Assembly: GCA_000333815.1 (NCBI GenBank)
Contig: CAPI01000066.1
Coordinates: forward strand, 1-64,000
DNA length: 64,000 nucleotides
Reading direction: 5' to 3'
From: [Collinsella] massiliensis
Lineage (GTDB): Bacteria > Actinomycetota > Coriobacteriia > Coriobacteriales > Coriobacteriaceae
Shown: positions 27,834 to 36,151 of the stretch, in pieces
How positions within the stretch are numbered: position 1 is the stretch's first letter
Layout: every line of letters starts with the position of its first letter
The notes under the pieces: model-generated
The model's input: the letters and a program-made list of their open reading frames with translations, nothing else
The model's database searches: none
What the model was told of the DNA's origin: nothing
Translations under genes and position numbers: made by a program

Positions 27834-28628
27834 ATGAGCGACGATACCGTGCGCGGGCACTGCCCGGTCGATGGCATCCCCGACGACGAGCGGGGCTACG
27901 AGGGCGGGCGCGCGCACCAGCGCGGCCCCGTGATCATGCGCGGGTCCATGATGCCGAGCGACACCGTGATGGGCAACCTCCTCGCGCCCGAGGCGTCCAC
28001 CGACTGGCTGCACATGGACCCCTGGCGCGTCCTACGCATCCAGGCGGAGTTCGTGGACGGCTTCGGGGCGCTCGCCGAGGTGGGGCCGGCGGTCGTGGTG
28101 TTCGGCTCGGCGCGCACCCCGCGCGAAGACGCGCGCTACGCCCAGGCGCGCGAGGTGGGGCGCCGCCTGGCGCAGGCGGGCGTGGCGACCATCACGGGCG
28201 GTGGTCCGGGCATCATGGAGGCGGCGAACCGCGGCGCGGCGGAATGCGGCGGCACCTCGGTGGGGCTCGGGATCGAGCTCCCGTACGAGGACGGGCTCAA
28301 CAGGTGGGTCAACCTGGGGATGTCATTTCGGTACTTCTTCGTGCGCAAGACGATGTTCGTGAAGTACTCCCAGGGCGCCATCGTGTTCCCCGGCGGCTTC
28401 GGCACGCTCGACGAGCTGTTCGAGCTGCTCACGCTCGTGCAGACGCACAAGGTCACGCGCACGCCGGTCGTGCTCATGGACCGCGCGTACTGGAGCGGGC
28501 TCTTCACGTGGATCGAGGGGACGCTGCGCGCGGAGAACATGATCTCCGAGCTCGACCCCGAGCTCGTCCATATCACCGACGACGTGTCCGAGGCGGTTGC
28601 CATCGCGACGAGCGCCATCGGGGCGTAG
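27834..28628 (+). CDS. LOG family (TIGR00730) Rossmann-fold protein
   Basis: A 264-residue protein with the LOG signatures VVVFGSARTPREDARY, ITGGGPGIMEAANRGA and FPGGFGTLDELFELLTLVQT (PGGxGTxxE). These are the active-site motifs of nucleotide 5'-monophosphate phosphoribohydrolases once mislabelled lysine decarboxylases. In bacteria they cleave the N-glycosidic bond of AMP-type nucleotides; the physiological role here is not known. GAAGGAGGACGGCG precedes the ATG. Follows tgt by 39 bases and may be cotranscribed. Confidence 0.87.
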   Translation: MSDDTVRGHCPVDGIPDDERGYEGGRAHQRGPVIMRGSMMPSDTVMGNLLAPEASTDWLHMDPWRVLRIQAEFVDGFGALAEVGPAVVVFGSARTPREDARYAQAREVGRRLAQAGVATITGGGPGIMEAANRGAAECGGTSVGLGIELPYEDGLNRWVNLGMSFRYFFVRKTMFVKYSQGAIVFPGGFGTLDELFELLTLVQTHKVTRTPVVLMDRAYWSGLFTWIEGTLRAENMISELDPELVHITDDVSEAVAIATSAIGA

Positions 28629-28761
28629 GCGGCGCTACCCGGGGCGCGTCGGCACCCGGTTGCGCGCTCGCGATCCCGTGCGCTCAAGGCCGTGCGCCGC
28701 GCGCGGTTTGCGGGTATCCTTAAAGGGTGTTTGGCCGGCTTCAGACGCTGAAGGTGATGAC

Positions 28762-29739
28762 ATGGAGCGCAGGAACGATCGCCGCGCGCGCGGCGGGCAG
28801 GGAAACGGCGGAAACCGCGGGGGCGGTCGCGAGAACCCGCGGCGCGAGGCGCGGCGAGTGGCTGCTGAGCAGCATACGGACGAGGTCGCCACGCGGCTCG
28901 CGAAGGATATCGCCCGCTCGCTCGAGGGCGTGGTGCGCTACGAGGGCGCGCCGAAGACCGAGGTCGCCGAGGCCTGCGTCCCTGCGGTGACGGTCGAGGC
29001 GACCGACGCCGTCGCGGCCATCCTCGAGCACGGCCGCGGGTACGCCCAGTTCTGCGATCTCGCCGTGCTCGACTTCGCCTCGTTCGTGAACCCGGGCGGC
29101 GGCTACATCCGCGGCGGGCTCGCGCAGGAAGAGGCGCTCTGCACCGAGTCGTACCTGTACAACGTCCTCAACGAGCAGCGCGATTGGTACGGGGAGAACC
29201 GCCGTCGCAACATCAACTGCGAGCTGTACCGCGACCGTGCGCTCATGGTGCCCGCCGTGCGCTTTGAGCGCGGCAAGATGCACGCGTACGCGGACGTCAT
29301 CGTGGCGGCGGCGCCCAATGCCCAGCGTGCCCGCGCGGACTACCATGTGGCCGAGGACACGCTCGCGGCCGCCATGCGCGACCGCATCCGCTTCGTCCTC
29401 TCGATCATCGACGCGCTCGGTAGGGAGAAGGCCGTGCTCGGCGCGTACGGCTGCGGCGTCTTCGGCTGGGATGCCGAGCAGGTCGCCGAGCTCTTCCGCG
29501 AGGAGCTCGCGAGCGGCGTCCACGGCGTGAAGGAGGTCGTGTTCGCTATTCCGCGCACGCGCTACGACGACAACCTCGCGAAGTTCGAGCACGCGTTTAG
29601 CGCGTTCCCCGAGGCGCCCGCCACGTCCTATGCCGAGGCCGCGCGCGAGGCCGCGGCTCGTGCTGCCGCCGAGGAGTCGGCGCGCGAGGCGCAGGCGGAC
29701 GACGACGAGGACGAGGACGACTGGCGCAAGTACCTGTAA
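28762..29739 (+). CDS. TIGR02452 / bacterial PARG-like macrodomain protein
   Basis: A 325-residue protein. The core FASFVNPGGGYIRGGLAQEE at about 92-111 matches the GGG-x6-QEE signature of bacterial-type poly(ADP-ribose) glycohydrolases, and YGCGVFGWD with VVFAIPRTR closes the macro-type fold. An Arg/Gly-rich N-terminus (RRNDRRARGGQGNGGNRGGG) may bind nucleic acid. The C-terminus is acidic (DDDEDEDDW). Predicted role: removal of ADP-ribose from proteins or nucleic acids. AAGGTGA lies 5 bases upstream of the ATG. Confidence 0.83.
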   Translation: MERRNDRRARGGQGNGGNRGGGRENPRREARRVAAEQHTDEVATRLAKDIARSLEGVVRYEGAPKTEVAEACVPAVTVEATDAVAAILEHGRGYAQFCDLAVLDFASFVNPGGGYIRGGLAQEEALCTESYLYNVLNEQRDWYGENRRRNINCELYRDRALMVPAVRFERGKMHAYADVIVAAAPNAQRARADYHVAEDTLAAAMRDRIRFVLSIIDALGREKAVLGAYGCGVFGWDAEQVAELFREELASGVHGVKEVVFAIPRTRYDDNLAKFEHAFSAFPEAPATSYAEAAREAAARAAAEESAREAQADDDEDEDDWRKYL

Positions 29740-29812
29740 GCGCACCCGCCTGGGACGGGCGGCGCTTGCCACCGAGTCATGGGTCTTGGCCGTCGCGCTC
29801 GCAACCGGCATG

Positions 29813-29858
29813 AAAAAGCGACCGGAGCGGGATGACGGGCATCTCGCTCCGGTCGCTT
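29813..29858 (-). terminator. Strong terminator after the HdeD gene
   Basis: AAGCGACCGGAGCG at 29816-29829 pairs perfectly with 29845-29858, and on the minus strand the hairpin is followed by five T. It should end transcription of the hdeD-like gene and may also stop the convergent PARG-like gene. Confidence 0.85.
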
Positions 29859-29902
29859 CGGTTACGCGGGTTTGGTGACGGGCACGCGCCGCGCGGGCTG
29901 GA

Positions 29903-30493
29903 TCAGCGCTCGATGCGCTTGATCATCACGCCCTCGACGATGAGGGTCGCGCCCGCCACGATGAGGTAGGCGGCGATGAGGTAGGTGAGCACCACGCCCG
30001 TGAAGAGCGGCGTGAACGCGAGGATGACGCCGAGGATGATGTTCACGATGCCCATGACCGTGCCGGCGGACGACCCCTCAAGCTCGTAGTAGCGCATGCT
30101 GTGCGCGAAGGAGAGGCGCTCGATGCCGGTCATGATGAGCAGGAAGGCCAGCAAGAGGCCGAGCGTGGTGGCGGTGAACACCGTCGGCAGCGCCAGGAAC
30201 AGCACGCCGAGCAGGGCGTTCAGGATGCCTGCCGCGAGCGTGGCGCCGTCGCGGAAGAACGCGGGCGTCTGAACGTAGCCGATGATGTCGGATACGCCGC
30301 GGATGATGAGCACGGCGGCGATGAAGCCCTGGATGAAGGCATACATGCCCAGCGGCGCGGCGGCGCTCGCGATGCCCAAGATGACGAGCAGGACGCCCAA
30401 GACGATCATCCAGATCTTCGCGCTGCCGATCCTGCGATTCCATAGGTTTACATATTCGTTCACGTAATCGTGATCCGGATCGAAGTGCTGCAT
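29903..30493 (-). CDS. HdeD family (DUF308) membrane protein
   Basis: A 196-residue membrane protein with about six hydrophobic segments arranged as repeats of DUF308: AKIWMIVLGVLLVILGIASA, GVLFLALPTVFTATTLGLLL, VNIILGVILAFTPLF and LIAAYLIVAGATLIVEG. HdeD is linked to acid or envelope stress in enterobacteria; here only family membership is supported. AGGAGGAG lies right before the ATG. An intrinsic terminator sits immediately upstream of that ribosome site, and another ends the gene. Confidence 0.85.
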   Translation of the reverse strand: MQHFDPDHDYVNEYVNLWNRRIGSAKIWMIVLGVLLVILGIASAAAPLGMYAFIQGFIAAVLIIRGVSDIIGYVQTPAFFRDGATLAAGILNALLGVLFLALPTVFTATTLGLLLAFLLIMTGIERLSFAHSMRYYELEGSSAGTVMGIVNIILGVILAFTPLFTGVVLTYLIAAYLIVAGATLIVEGVMIKRIER

Positions 30494-30507
30494 GACTCCT
30501 CCTAACG

Positions 30508-30541
30508 AAAAAGCCTCCCATCCGTGAGTCGGTCGGGAGGC
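30508..30541 (-). terminator. Leader terminator just before the hdeD ribosome-binding site
   Basis: On the minus strand GCCTCCC (30541-30535) pairs with GGGAGGC (30519-30513), followed by five T (30512-30508). The hairpin ends only 15 bases before the ATG and directly before TTAGGAGGAG. It can only act on transcripts entering the hdeD gene, so it could be an attenuator. Confidence 0.65.
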
Positions 30542-30721
30542 ACGTTGTTACTACTCTTCTACCCGGATTACCGGCCGATAATCAAGAATGCTGTTCGTTT
30601 AGTCGCAAATAGCGATATGAGCATGCATACTGCCACATTTCACCGCGGCGTGCTGGCCGCGTGCTGGCCGCCTGCCGATCGGCGGTAGAATGGGGCGACG
30701 GGCCGGGAAGGGAGCTTCGCG

Positions 30722-31081
30722 ATGCATATCTATATCAACCGCTTGAGCGCGCGCGAGCGCTCGCAGCTCCTCGAGCGCCGCTTCACGCACGAAGAGCTCG
30801 CCGAGCTCCATGCGGCGCTGCTGCGCGGTCAGCGAGCGCGCCGTCGCACCCTGCGCATCCTCGCCGTCGCGGTGCCCCTCGGGTGCCTGGCGCTCATCGG
30901 GCTCATGGTCTCGCGGGCAGGCTTGACGCCAGCCGTCCTCATCGCCGGCGTCGCCGTGCTCCTCATGGTCGCGCTCGCGCTCGCGGCGGCGTGGTTCGCG
31001 GCCATCGGTCTCTACGCGCGCCAGTTCAACGATGCGATCGACGAGGGATATCCCGAGCTCCTGGGCCGTCTGCACCTCTGA
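30722..31081 (+). CDS. Small membrane protein of unknown function
   Basis: A 119-residue protein with a charged N-terminal half (INRLSARERSQLLERRFTHE) and two hydrophobic helices (ILAVAVPLGCLALIGLMVS and AVLIAGVAVLLMVALALAAA). I recognise no family. GGGAAGGGAG lies 9 bases before the ATG. It faces thiD convergently and shares a bidirectional hairpin with it. Confidence 0.6.
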   Translation: MHIYINRLSARERSQLLERRFTHEELAELHAALLRGQRARRRTLRILAVAVPLGCLALIGLMVSRAGLTPAVLIAGVAVLLMVALALAAAWFAAIGLYARQFNDAIDEGYPELLGRLHL

Positions 31082-31114
31082 TGATAAAATGGTGTCAGTC
31101 ACCTTTTTATCATC
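31080..31114 (+). terminator. Shared hairpin between convergent genes
   Basis: GATGATAAAATGGTG and CACCTTTTTATCATC form a stem with a five-base loop, overlapping both stop codons of the convergent genes. It has A-run and T-run arms and works on either strand. Its outer arms match the hairpin at 7754-7786, and its centre GGTGTCAGTCACC looks like a REP-type palindrome. Confidence 0.7.
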
Positions 31115-31928
31115 AGATCTGCCACATGTGATCGACCGGGCCGGAGCCGTGCCCGAGGTCGAGCCCCGCGGCGAGTGCGCCGGTGAGGTATTCCTTCGCC
31201 TGGTTGATGGCATCGGGGAGCGTCCTGCCCTGGGCGAGGCCGCAGGCGATGGCCGAGGACAGCGTGCAGCCCGTGCCGTGGGTGTTTTCCGTCTCGACGC
31301 GCGTGTGGCGGAACCACGTGATGCGCGGCTCGTCGTCGGCGTTCGCCACGGGCTCTGCCAGCACGTCGTTGGCGTCGTTGACGTTGTGGCCGCCCTTCAC
31401 GAGGGCGGCGCAGCCGAAGCGGCGGACGAGGTCTTGGGCGATGAGCGCCTGGTGGCGGCTCGATTCGATGGCGCGCCCGGCGAGCGCCTCCGCCTCCATG
31501 ATGTTCGGCGTGATGACGGTGGCGATGGGCAACAGGCGCGCGGTGAGCGCCTCGATTGCGCCCTCGTCGATGAGGCGCGCGCCGGACGTCGCGACCATCA
31601 CGGGGTCGACGATGATGTTCCGCGCACCCCAGTGCTCGAGACGCTCGGCGATGGTCTCGATGATGGCGGCGGAGGACACCATGCCGATCTTCACCGCCGC
31701 CGGCGGGATGTCCTCGAACACGGCGTCGATCTCCTGGGCGACGAACTCCGGCGTGGCCTCGAGCACCGCGCGCACACCCGTCGTGTTCTGCGCGGTGAGC
31801 GCCGTGATGGCGGTCTCGGCGAAGAGGTGGTGCGCCGCGATGGTCTTGATGTCCGCCTGGATGCCCGCGCCGCCGCTCGAGTCCGACCCAGCGATAGACA
31901 GCACGGCGGGGATGGTCTTTACCTGCAT
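31113..31928 (-). CDS. thiD: Hydroxymethylpyrimidine/phosphomethylpyrimidine kinase
   Basis: Phosphorylates HMP and HMP-P in thiamine synthesis. The 271-residue ribokinase-like protein has AVLSIAGSDSSGGAGIQADI, GVRAVLEATPEFVAQEID, IIVDPVMVATSGARL, TPNIMEAEAL, ALVKGGH and the catalytic THGTGCTLSSAIA. The ATG at 31928 is preferred to 31949 because family homology begins at KTIPAVLSIAG and GAGG lies upstream. It is downstream of thiC on the same strand, with 360 bases of hairpin repeats between. Confidence 0.94.
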   Translation of the reverse strand: MQVKTIPAVLSIAGSDSSGGAGIQADIKTIAAHHLFAETAITALTAQNTTGVRAVLEATPEFVAQEIDAVFEDIPPAAVKIGMVSSAAIIETIAERLEHWGARNIIVDPVMVATSGARLIDEGAIEALTARLLPIATVITPNIMEAEALAGRAIESSRHQALIAQDLVRRFGCAALVKGGHNVNDANDVLAEPVANADDEPRITWFRHTRVETENTHGTGCTLSSAIACGLAQGRTLPDAINQAKEYLTGALAAGLDLGHGSGPVDHMWQI

Positions 31929-31968
31929 AAACAATAACCTCGCTTCCAAAGCGTGGGGATGATCTGCC

Positions 31969-32051
31969 GCCCCGCCCCCTCACCGTATCATCCCGTGCTC
32001 AAACAGCGCTGCGCGAACTGCGCGCGGAACGATACGGTGAGGGGGCGGGGC
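31969..32051. repeat. Variable-arm hairpin repeat, copy 1
   Basis: Arms of 21 bases (31969-31989 and 32031-32051) are perfectly complementary. They enclose a 41-base core holding GTGCTCAAACAGCGCT and CGCGAACTGCGCGCGG. The core recurs inverted at 32202-32270 and in related form at 63542-63610, while the arms of the three copies share no sequence. Confidence 0.75.
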
Positions 32052-32201
32052 GACATCACCTGCTCTCGTACCCATTTCAAGCAGGTTGACCATCCAAAAC
32101 AAAGAATGGTTGCAACCCTTCCATCTCTCCGCACCTTGGGTGATCGGTGGGAGCGGCACCGCGCTCGACCTGGCCGCGGAGAGGGGTGATGCTGTGGGGG
32201 T

Positions 32202-32270
32202 CGGGTCGGCCATACCGTCCCGCGCGCAGTTCGCGAAGCGCTGTCTGAGCACGGGATGGTATGGCCGACC
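32202..32270. repeat. Variable-arm hairpin repeat, copy 2 (inverted relative to copy 1)
   Basis: A 20-bp stem, GGGTCGGCCATACCGTCCCG at 32202-32221 pairing with 32251-32270 (one G-U), encloses a 29-base core that is the reverse complement of the copy 1 core with few changes. Together with copy 1 it fills most of the thiC-thiD gap; the 150 bases between them (32052-32201) show nothing I can name. Confidence 0.75.
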
Positions 32271-32290
32271 CGGCCCGCGTCAGGCGCCTA

Positions 32291-33688
32291 TTACTCCGCG
32301 TCCAGGTCGATCGTGGTGCCCTCGAACACCTTGTTCACCGTGCGCACCGCGCACATCTTGCCGCACATGGTGCACGTGCCCTCGGTGGATGCGGGCGACG
32401 CCTCGTAGCGGGCGCGGGCGGTGTCGGCGTCGAGCGCGTAGTTCCACATCTCGTCCCACGCGAGGCGGCGGCGCGCGTCGCCCATGCGGTCGTCCACGTC
32501 GCGCGCGTGCGGCACGCCCTTGGCGATGTCGGCCGCGTGCGCGGCGATCTTCGTGGCGATGAGGCCCTCGCGCACGTCGTCGGCGTCGGGCAGGCAGAGG
32601 TGCTCGGCCGGCGTCACGTAGCACAGGAAGTCCGCGCCGGCGCTCGCGGAGATGGCGCCCCCGATGGCCGCGGTGATGTGGTCGTAGCCCACGCCGATGT
32701 CCGTGACGAGGGGCCCGAGCACGTAGTAGGGCGCGCCATGGCACAGGCGCTTCTCGAGCTCCACGTTGGCGGCGATCTCGTTGATGGCCATGTGGCCGGG
32801 GCCTTCGATCATCACCTGCACGCCGGCGTCCCAGGCGCGCTTCGCGAGCTTGCCGAGCTCGATCATCTCAGCGGTCTCGACGGCGTCGTTCGCGTCGAAG
32901 AGGCAGCCCGGGCGGCACGAATCGCCGAGCGAGATCGTCACGTCGTACTCGTGGCAGATCTTCAGGATCTCGTCGTAGTACTCGTAGAAGGGGTTCTCGT
33001 TGCCCGTGACCTCCATCCAGCCGAAGAGGAGCGACCCGCCGCGGCTCACGATGTTCATGAGGCGGCCGGTCTCCTTGAAGGTCTTGACGACGCTCTTGTT
33101 GATGCCACAATGGATGGTGAGGAAGTCCACGCCGTCCTCTGCGTGGGCGCGCGTGACCTCCAGCAGGTCGTCGACGGTGAGCTTCACGAGGGGCTTCTCC
33201 ATGTAGCCGATCGCGTCGTACATGGGCACGGTGCCCACCATGAGCGGGGTCTTCTTCACGAGCTCCTGGCGGAAGAAGCGCGTCTTGCCGGAGTTCGAGA
33301 GATCCATGATGGCGTCGGCGCCCAGGCGCTCGGCCGTGGCGACCTTTTCCCATTCCACGTCGGCGTCCGCGACGTCGCCTGAGATTCCCAGGTTCACGTT
33401 GACCTTCGTGGAGAGGCCCGCGCCCACGCCCGCGGGCTTGAGGCCGGCCGCGAGGTGCCGTACGTTGGCCGGGATGGCGATGCGCCCGGCGGCGACGCCC
33501 GCGCGGATGAACTCCGAGTCGCGGTGCTCGCGCTCGGCGACGGCGCGCATGGCCGGCGTGATGACGCCCGCGCGCGCGAAGTCGATCTGCGTGACGTACG
33601 GGCTGCCGTCCGGGCGGGTGGGGGTGCCGGCGGCCTGTGCGGTCGCGGTGTCGGCGTTGTTTGTGGCTGGGTTCTGCGGTGCATCCAT
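32291..33688 (-). CDS. thiC: Phosphomethylpyrimidine synthase
   Basis: Radical-SAM enzyme that rearranges aminoimidazole ribotide into HMP-P. The 465-residue protein contains KVNVNLGISGD, GADAIMDLSNSG, PLMVGTVPMYDA, SLGDSCRPGCLFDAND, MIEGPGHMAINE, GPLVTDIGVGYDHITAAIGG and the C-terminal cluster motif CTMCGKMCAVR. The start at 33688 has GAAGGGAG 7 bases upstream; the ATG at 33718 lies inside the riboswitch. First gene of a thiC-thiD unit under TPP control. Confidence 0.96.
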   Translation of the reverse strand: MDAPQNPATNNADTATAQAAGTPTRPDGSPYVTQIDFARAGVITPAMRAVAEREHRDSEFIRAGVAAGRIAIPANVRHLAAGLKPAGVGAGLSTKVNVNLGISGDVADADVEWEKVATAERLGADAIMDLSNSGKTRFFRQELVKKTPLMVGTVPMYDAIGYMEKPLVKLTVDDLLEVTRAHAEDGVDFLTIHCGINKSVVKTFKETGRLMNIVSRGGSLLFGWMEVTGNENPFYEYYDEILKICHEYDVTISLGDSCRPGCLFDANDAVETAEMIELGKLAKRAWDAGVQVMIEGPGHMAINEIAANVELEKRLCHGAPYYVLGPLVTDIGVGYDHITAAIGGAISASAGADFLCYVTPAEHLCLPDADDVREGLIATKIAAHAADIAKGVPHARDVDDRMGDARRRLAWDEMWNYALDADTARARYEASPASTEGTCTMCGKMCAVRTVNKVFEGTTIDLDAE

Positions 33689-33706
33689 GATGCGGCTCCC
33701 TTCGTT

Positions 33707-33784
33707 GGCATTACCCATGTCAGGTTCTGCGGGTCGGGGCGGGCACGCCCCCTCTCAGCCTGCCGTTTCCCGCAAGCTCCCCGA
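33707..33784 (-). promoter_or_regulatory. TPP riboswitch in the thiC leader
   Basis: On the minus strand the conserved THI-box parts appear in order: TCGGGGAGC, then CAGGCTGAGAGG, a variable GC-rich arm, then ACCCGCAGAACCTGACATG and GGGTAATGCC. This is the thiamine pyrophosphate aptamer. It ends about 19 bases before the thiC ATG, so it more likely hides the ribosome site (GAAGGGAG) than drives a terminator. Confidence 0.93.
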
Positions 33785-33880
33785 TATGTCCCCGCTCACG
33801 GGGCGATGCGCCGCGCAAGCGTTGGCGACATTATACGCGGGTTGGGGGAGGCGCCAACCTCCGCACCTACCGATAAACCG

Positions 33881-33921
33881 AATAATTCAACCGTTTAGAC
33901 AAAATCTTGAATTATTTGACT
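33881..33921 (+). promoter_or_regulatory. Inverted repeat and -35 region of the PTS operon
   Basis: AATAATTCAA at 33881-33890 and TTGAATTATT at 33907-33916 form a perfect 10-base inverted repeat with a 16-base gap. TTGACT at 33916-33921 could be a -35 element; a -10 is less clear (CATGAT at 33941 gives 19-base spacing). Likely the operator of the RpiR regulator encoded at the end of the operon. Confidence 0.55.
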
Positions 33922-33997
33922 TATTGGCAGGAAACTATGGCATGATAGCGACGAAGGCCTTCGCATCAACAGTCCTGATAGATCGAGAGGTGGGTTG

Positions 33998-34489
33998 ATG
34001 ATCGTCCATTATCGCATTGACAGCAGGGTCGTGCATGGTCAGACGACCACGAGAATCACCAAGGAGCATCCGGTCGATGGCGTGATTATCGTCGACGATG
34101 AGATCGCCGGCGATGCATTCATGCAGACGGTATTCAAAAGTGCGCTCGGCTCGACGCGTCTGCTCGCGTTTACGGAAGAGCGGGCGCTGGTGAAGCTTCC
34201 CGAAGCCGAGCAGTCGAAGAAGCGCTATCTCGTCGTGTTCAAGACCACGCGTGCTGCACGCGATCTCGTTGAGCATGGCTATGCGTTCAGCGGTGTGCTC
34301 AACGTGGGACCACAACCCAACGTTTCCGGGGCGACGCTCATAGAGAAGATGCTGTATCTCACGCCCGAGCAGATCGAGGACTTGAATGTTCTCGAATCGC
34401 ACGGAACCGATCTCATCATCAACCCGGCATTTACCACGCCGAATCTCACGTGGGCAAATGCCAAGTCGAAAGCGGGTGTGCATTCATGA
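33998..34489 (+). CDS. PTS system Man-family EIIB component
   Basis: Cytoplasmic EIIB of the mannose/fructose/sorbose family, passing phosphate from EIIA to sugar. The 163-residue protein has the phosphorylated histidine in RIDSRVVHGQ (His13), VIIVDDEIAGDAFMQ and FKTTRAARDLVEHG. The ATG at 33998 is used; GAGAGGTGGG lies upstream. It overlaps the EIIC gene by four bases. No EIIA gene lies in this operon, so a separate EIIA must supply phosphate. Confidence 0.9.
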   Translation: MIVHYRIDSRVVHGQTTTRITKEHPVDGVIIVDDEIAGDAFMQTVFKSALGSTRLLAFTEERALVKLPEAEQSKKRYLVVFKTTRAARDLVEHGYAFSGVLNVGPQPNVSGATLIEKMLYLTPEQIEDLNVLESHGTDLIINPAFTTPNLTWANAKSKAGVHS

Positions 34490-35289
34490 CATACTTCATC
34501 CAGGTATTACTCGTCGCGATTCTGTATTACCTGACCGATACGTTCGCTTCGTTTGGCGGCATGGTGTTTGGCCGCTATACCTGCCAGCGTCCCTTGGTGG
34601 GCGGCCTGCTCGTCGGACTGATTTTCGGTGATCTTCAAAAGGGCCTCGAGCTGGGGATTGCATTCCAGCTTGCATACATGGGCGCGTTTGCCGTGGGCGG
34701 TGCCGTGACCATCGACGTCGGCGTTGCGTCGTACCCGATCATGGCGCTCTCCATCATCAACGGCCTTGATACCGGTACTGCGCTCGCGCTTGCCGCGCCT
34801 GTCTCGGTGCTCACCGCGAACCTCGTGCATGTGATGCGCGCGTTCAACACGTTCTGCACCAGCATCGTGCACAAAGGGATTGAACATACCAACTATCGAA
34901 CCATCTTCATGGGCAACGTGGTCCTTCCCCAGCTGTTCCTTATCGCGAAGAACTTCTTCGTTGTGTTCATCCTTCTCTATCTGGGCGCCGATGCCGTCGA
35001 TGGGCTCTTGGCCGTCATTCCTGAGAACGTGCTCCACGCCCTTGGCCTGCTGGGAAACACGCTTCCCGCTGTCGGTATGGCGATGCTGCTCAAGTTCAAC
35101 ATCTCCGGCAACTGGATGTTCATCTTCTTCGTGCTCGGTTTCATGATGATGTCCGTCATGGGCATGAGCTTCATTGCGATCGGTATCGTTGCCGCTGCGA
35201 TCGCGTTCTTCTACTACCTCATTGAAAAGAACGATCAACCCCAGGTCGCGGGCGCTTCTGCGGCTGCTGACGATGATGAGGAGCTGTAA
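34486..35289 (+). CDS. PTS system Man-family EIIC component
   Basis: A 267-residue integral membrane subunit with many hydrophobic segments: FIQVLLVAILYYLTDT, GLLVGLIFGDLQKGLELGIA, FQLAYMGAFAVGGAVTIDVG and MFIFFVLGFMMMSVMGMSF. The FGDLQKGLELGIAFQLAYMG stretch is the usual EIIC-Man signature. The tail is acidic (ADDDEEL). Coupled to EIIB by an ATGA overlap and followed directly by EIID; EIIC and EIID together form the translocation channel. Confidence 0.9.
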   Translation: MTYFIQVLLVAILYYLTDTFASFGGMVFGRYTCQRPLVGGLLVGLIFGDLQKGLELGIAFQLAYMGAFAVGGAVTIDVGVASYPIMALSIINGLDTGTALALAAPVSVLTANLVHVMRAFNTFCTSIVHKGIEHTNYRTIFMGNVVLPQLFLIAKNFFVVFILLYLGADAVDGLLAVIPENVLHALGLLGNTLPAVGMAMLLKFNISGNWMFIFFVLGFMMMSVMGMSFIAIGIVAAAIAFFYYLIEKNDQPQVAGASAAADDDEEL

Positions 35290-35290
35290 C

Positions 35291-36142
35291 ATGAGCGATC
35301 AGATCATCCAGGAGACGACCCCTAAGCACGCAGAGCCGCTTTCGAAGAAGGAGCTCAACGCGCTGTTCTGGCGTTATCAGCTGCAGTACCTGTACTGCTG
35401 CAACCTTGAGAACTGGCATGGCAATTGCTATGCGTACGACATGATTCCCCTGTACAAGAAATACTATGACGCTGAGGGTCAGAAGCAGGGCATGCTTCGC
35501 ATGATCGACTTCATCAACACGGAGCAGACCACGGCGAGCGTGCTGTGGGGCATCCTCGTGGGCATGGAGGAGCAGAAGGCGCTCGGTGCGGATGTGGGCG
35601 ACGACATGATTCGTACGGTGAAGTCCTCGCTCATGGGGCCGCTTGCCGGCATCGGTGACAGCCTCATCCAGGCGACGGTGCTTCCGCTGCTTACCACCAT
35701 CGCCATCTCGCTCACGGGAACCGGCCCGTATAGCCCGCTCGGCGTGATCGCGTTTATCGTGGCGACGCCCATCTTGCTGTGGGTCTATGCGCGCTTCCTG
35801 TTCAACAAGGGCTATGAGCTTGGCAAGGACGCCATCACCATGCTCATGGGTTCGGCAATTGAGAAGATCAAAGTCGCGGTGCAGCTTTTCGGTATCGTGA
35901 TCATCGGCGCGCTCTCGGCGAGCTACGTGAAGCTCACTACGCCGCTTTCGTTCGCCGCTTCCGCCGATGCCGATCCTGTCGTGCTGCAAGAGGTCATCGA
36001 CGGCGTGTTCCCTAACATCCTGAGCTTGCTGCTCGTCGTGGGCTGCTGGTACCTGGTCTCCAAGAAGGGCGTATCGGTTACCAAGATGATCTTCGGTCTC
36101 ATGGCCGCCGTCCTCGTGCTCGGCCTCGTGGGAATTCTGTAG
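35291..36142 (+). CDS. PTS system Man-family EIID component
   Basis: A 283-residue EIID. The typical cytoplasmic N-terminus is present (LSKKELNALFWRYQLQYLY and NWHGNCYAYDMIPLYKKYY), then ALGADVGDDMIRTVKSSLMG, PLAGIGDSLIQATVLPLLTT (signature) and a C-terminal hydrophobic helix. It starts 1 base after the EIIC stop. Codon use across this operon is less GC-biased than in neighbouring genes, which suggests acquisition. Confidence 0.9.
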   Translation: MSDQIIQETTPKHAEPLSKKELNALFWRYQLQYLYCCNLENWHGNCYAYDMIPLYKKYYDAEGQKQGMLRMIDFINTEQTTASVLWGILVGMEEQKALGADVGDDMIRTVKSSLMGPLAGIGDSLIQATVLPLLTTIAISLTGTGPYSPLGVIAFIVATPILLWVYARFLFNKGYELGKDAITMLMGSAIEKIKVAVQLFGIVIIGALSASYVKLTTPLSFAASADADPVVLQEVIDGVFPNILSLLLVVGCWYLVSKKGVSVTKMIFGLMAAVLVLGLVGIL

Positions 36143-36151
36143 GGGAGACCC

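Noticed and set aside
31980-32252. 90-residue minus-strand ORF in the thiC-thiD gap
   Set aside because: Its protein-like ends come from the two inverted copies of the hairpin core; DNA-level structure explains it better.
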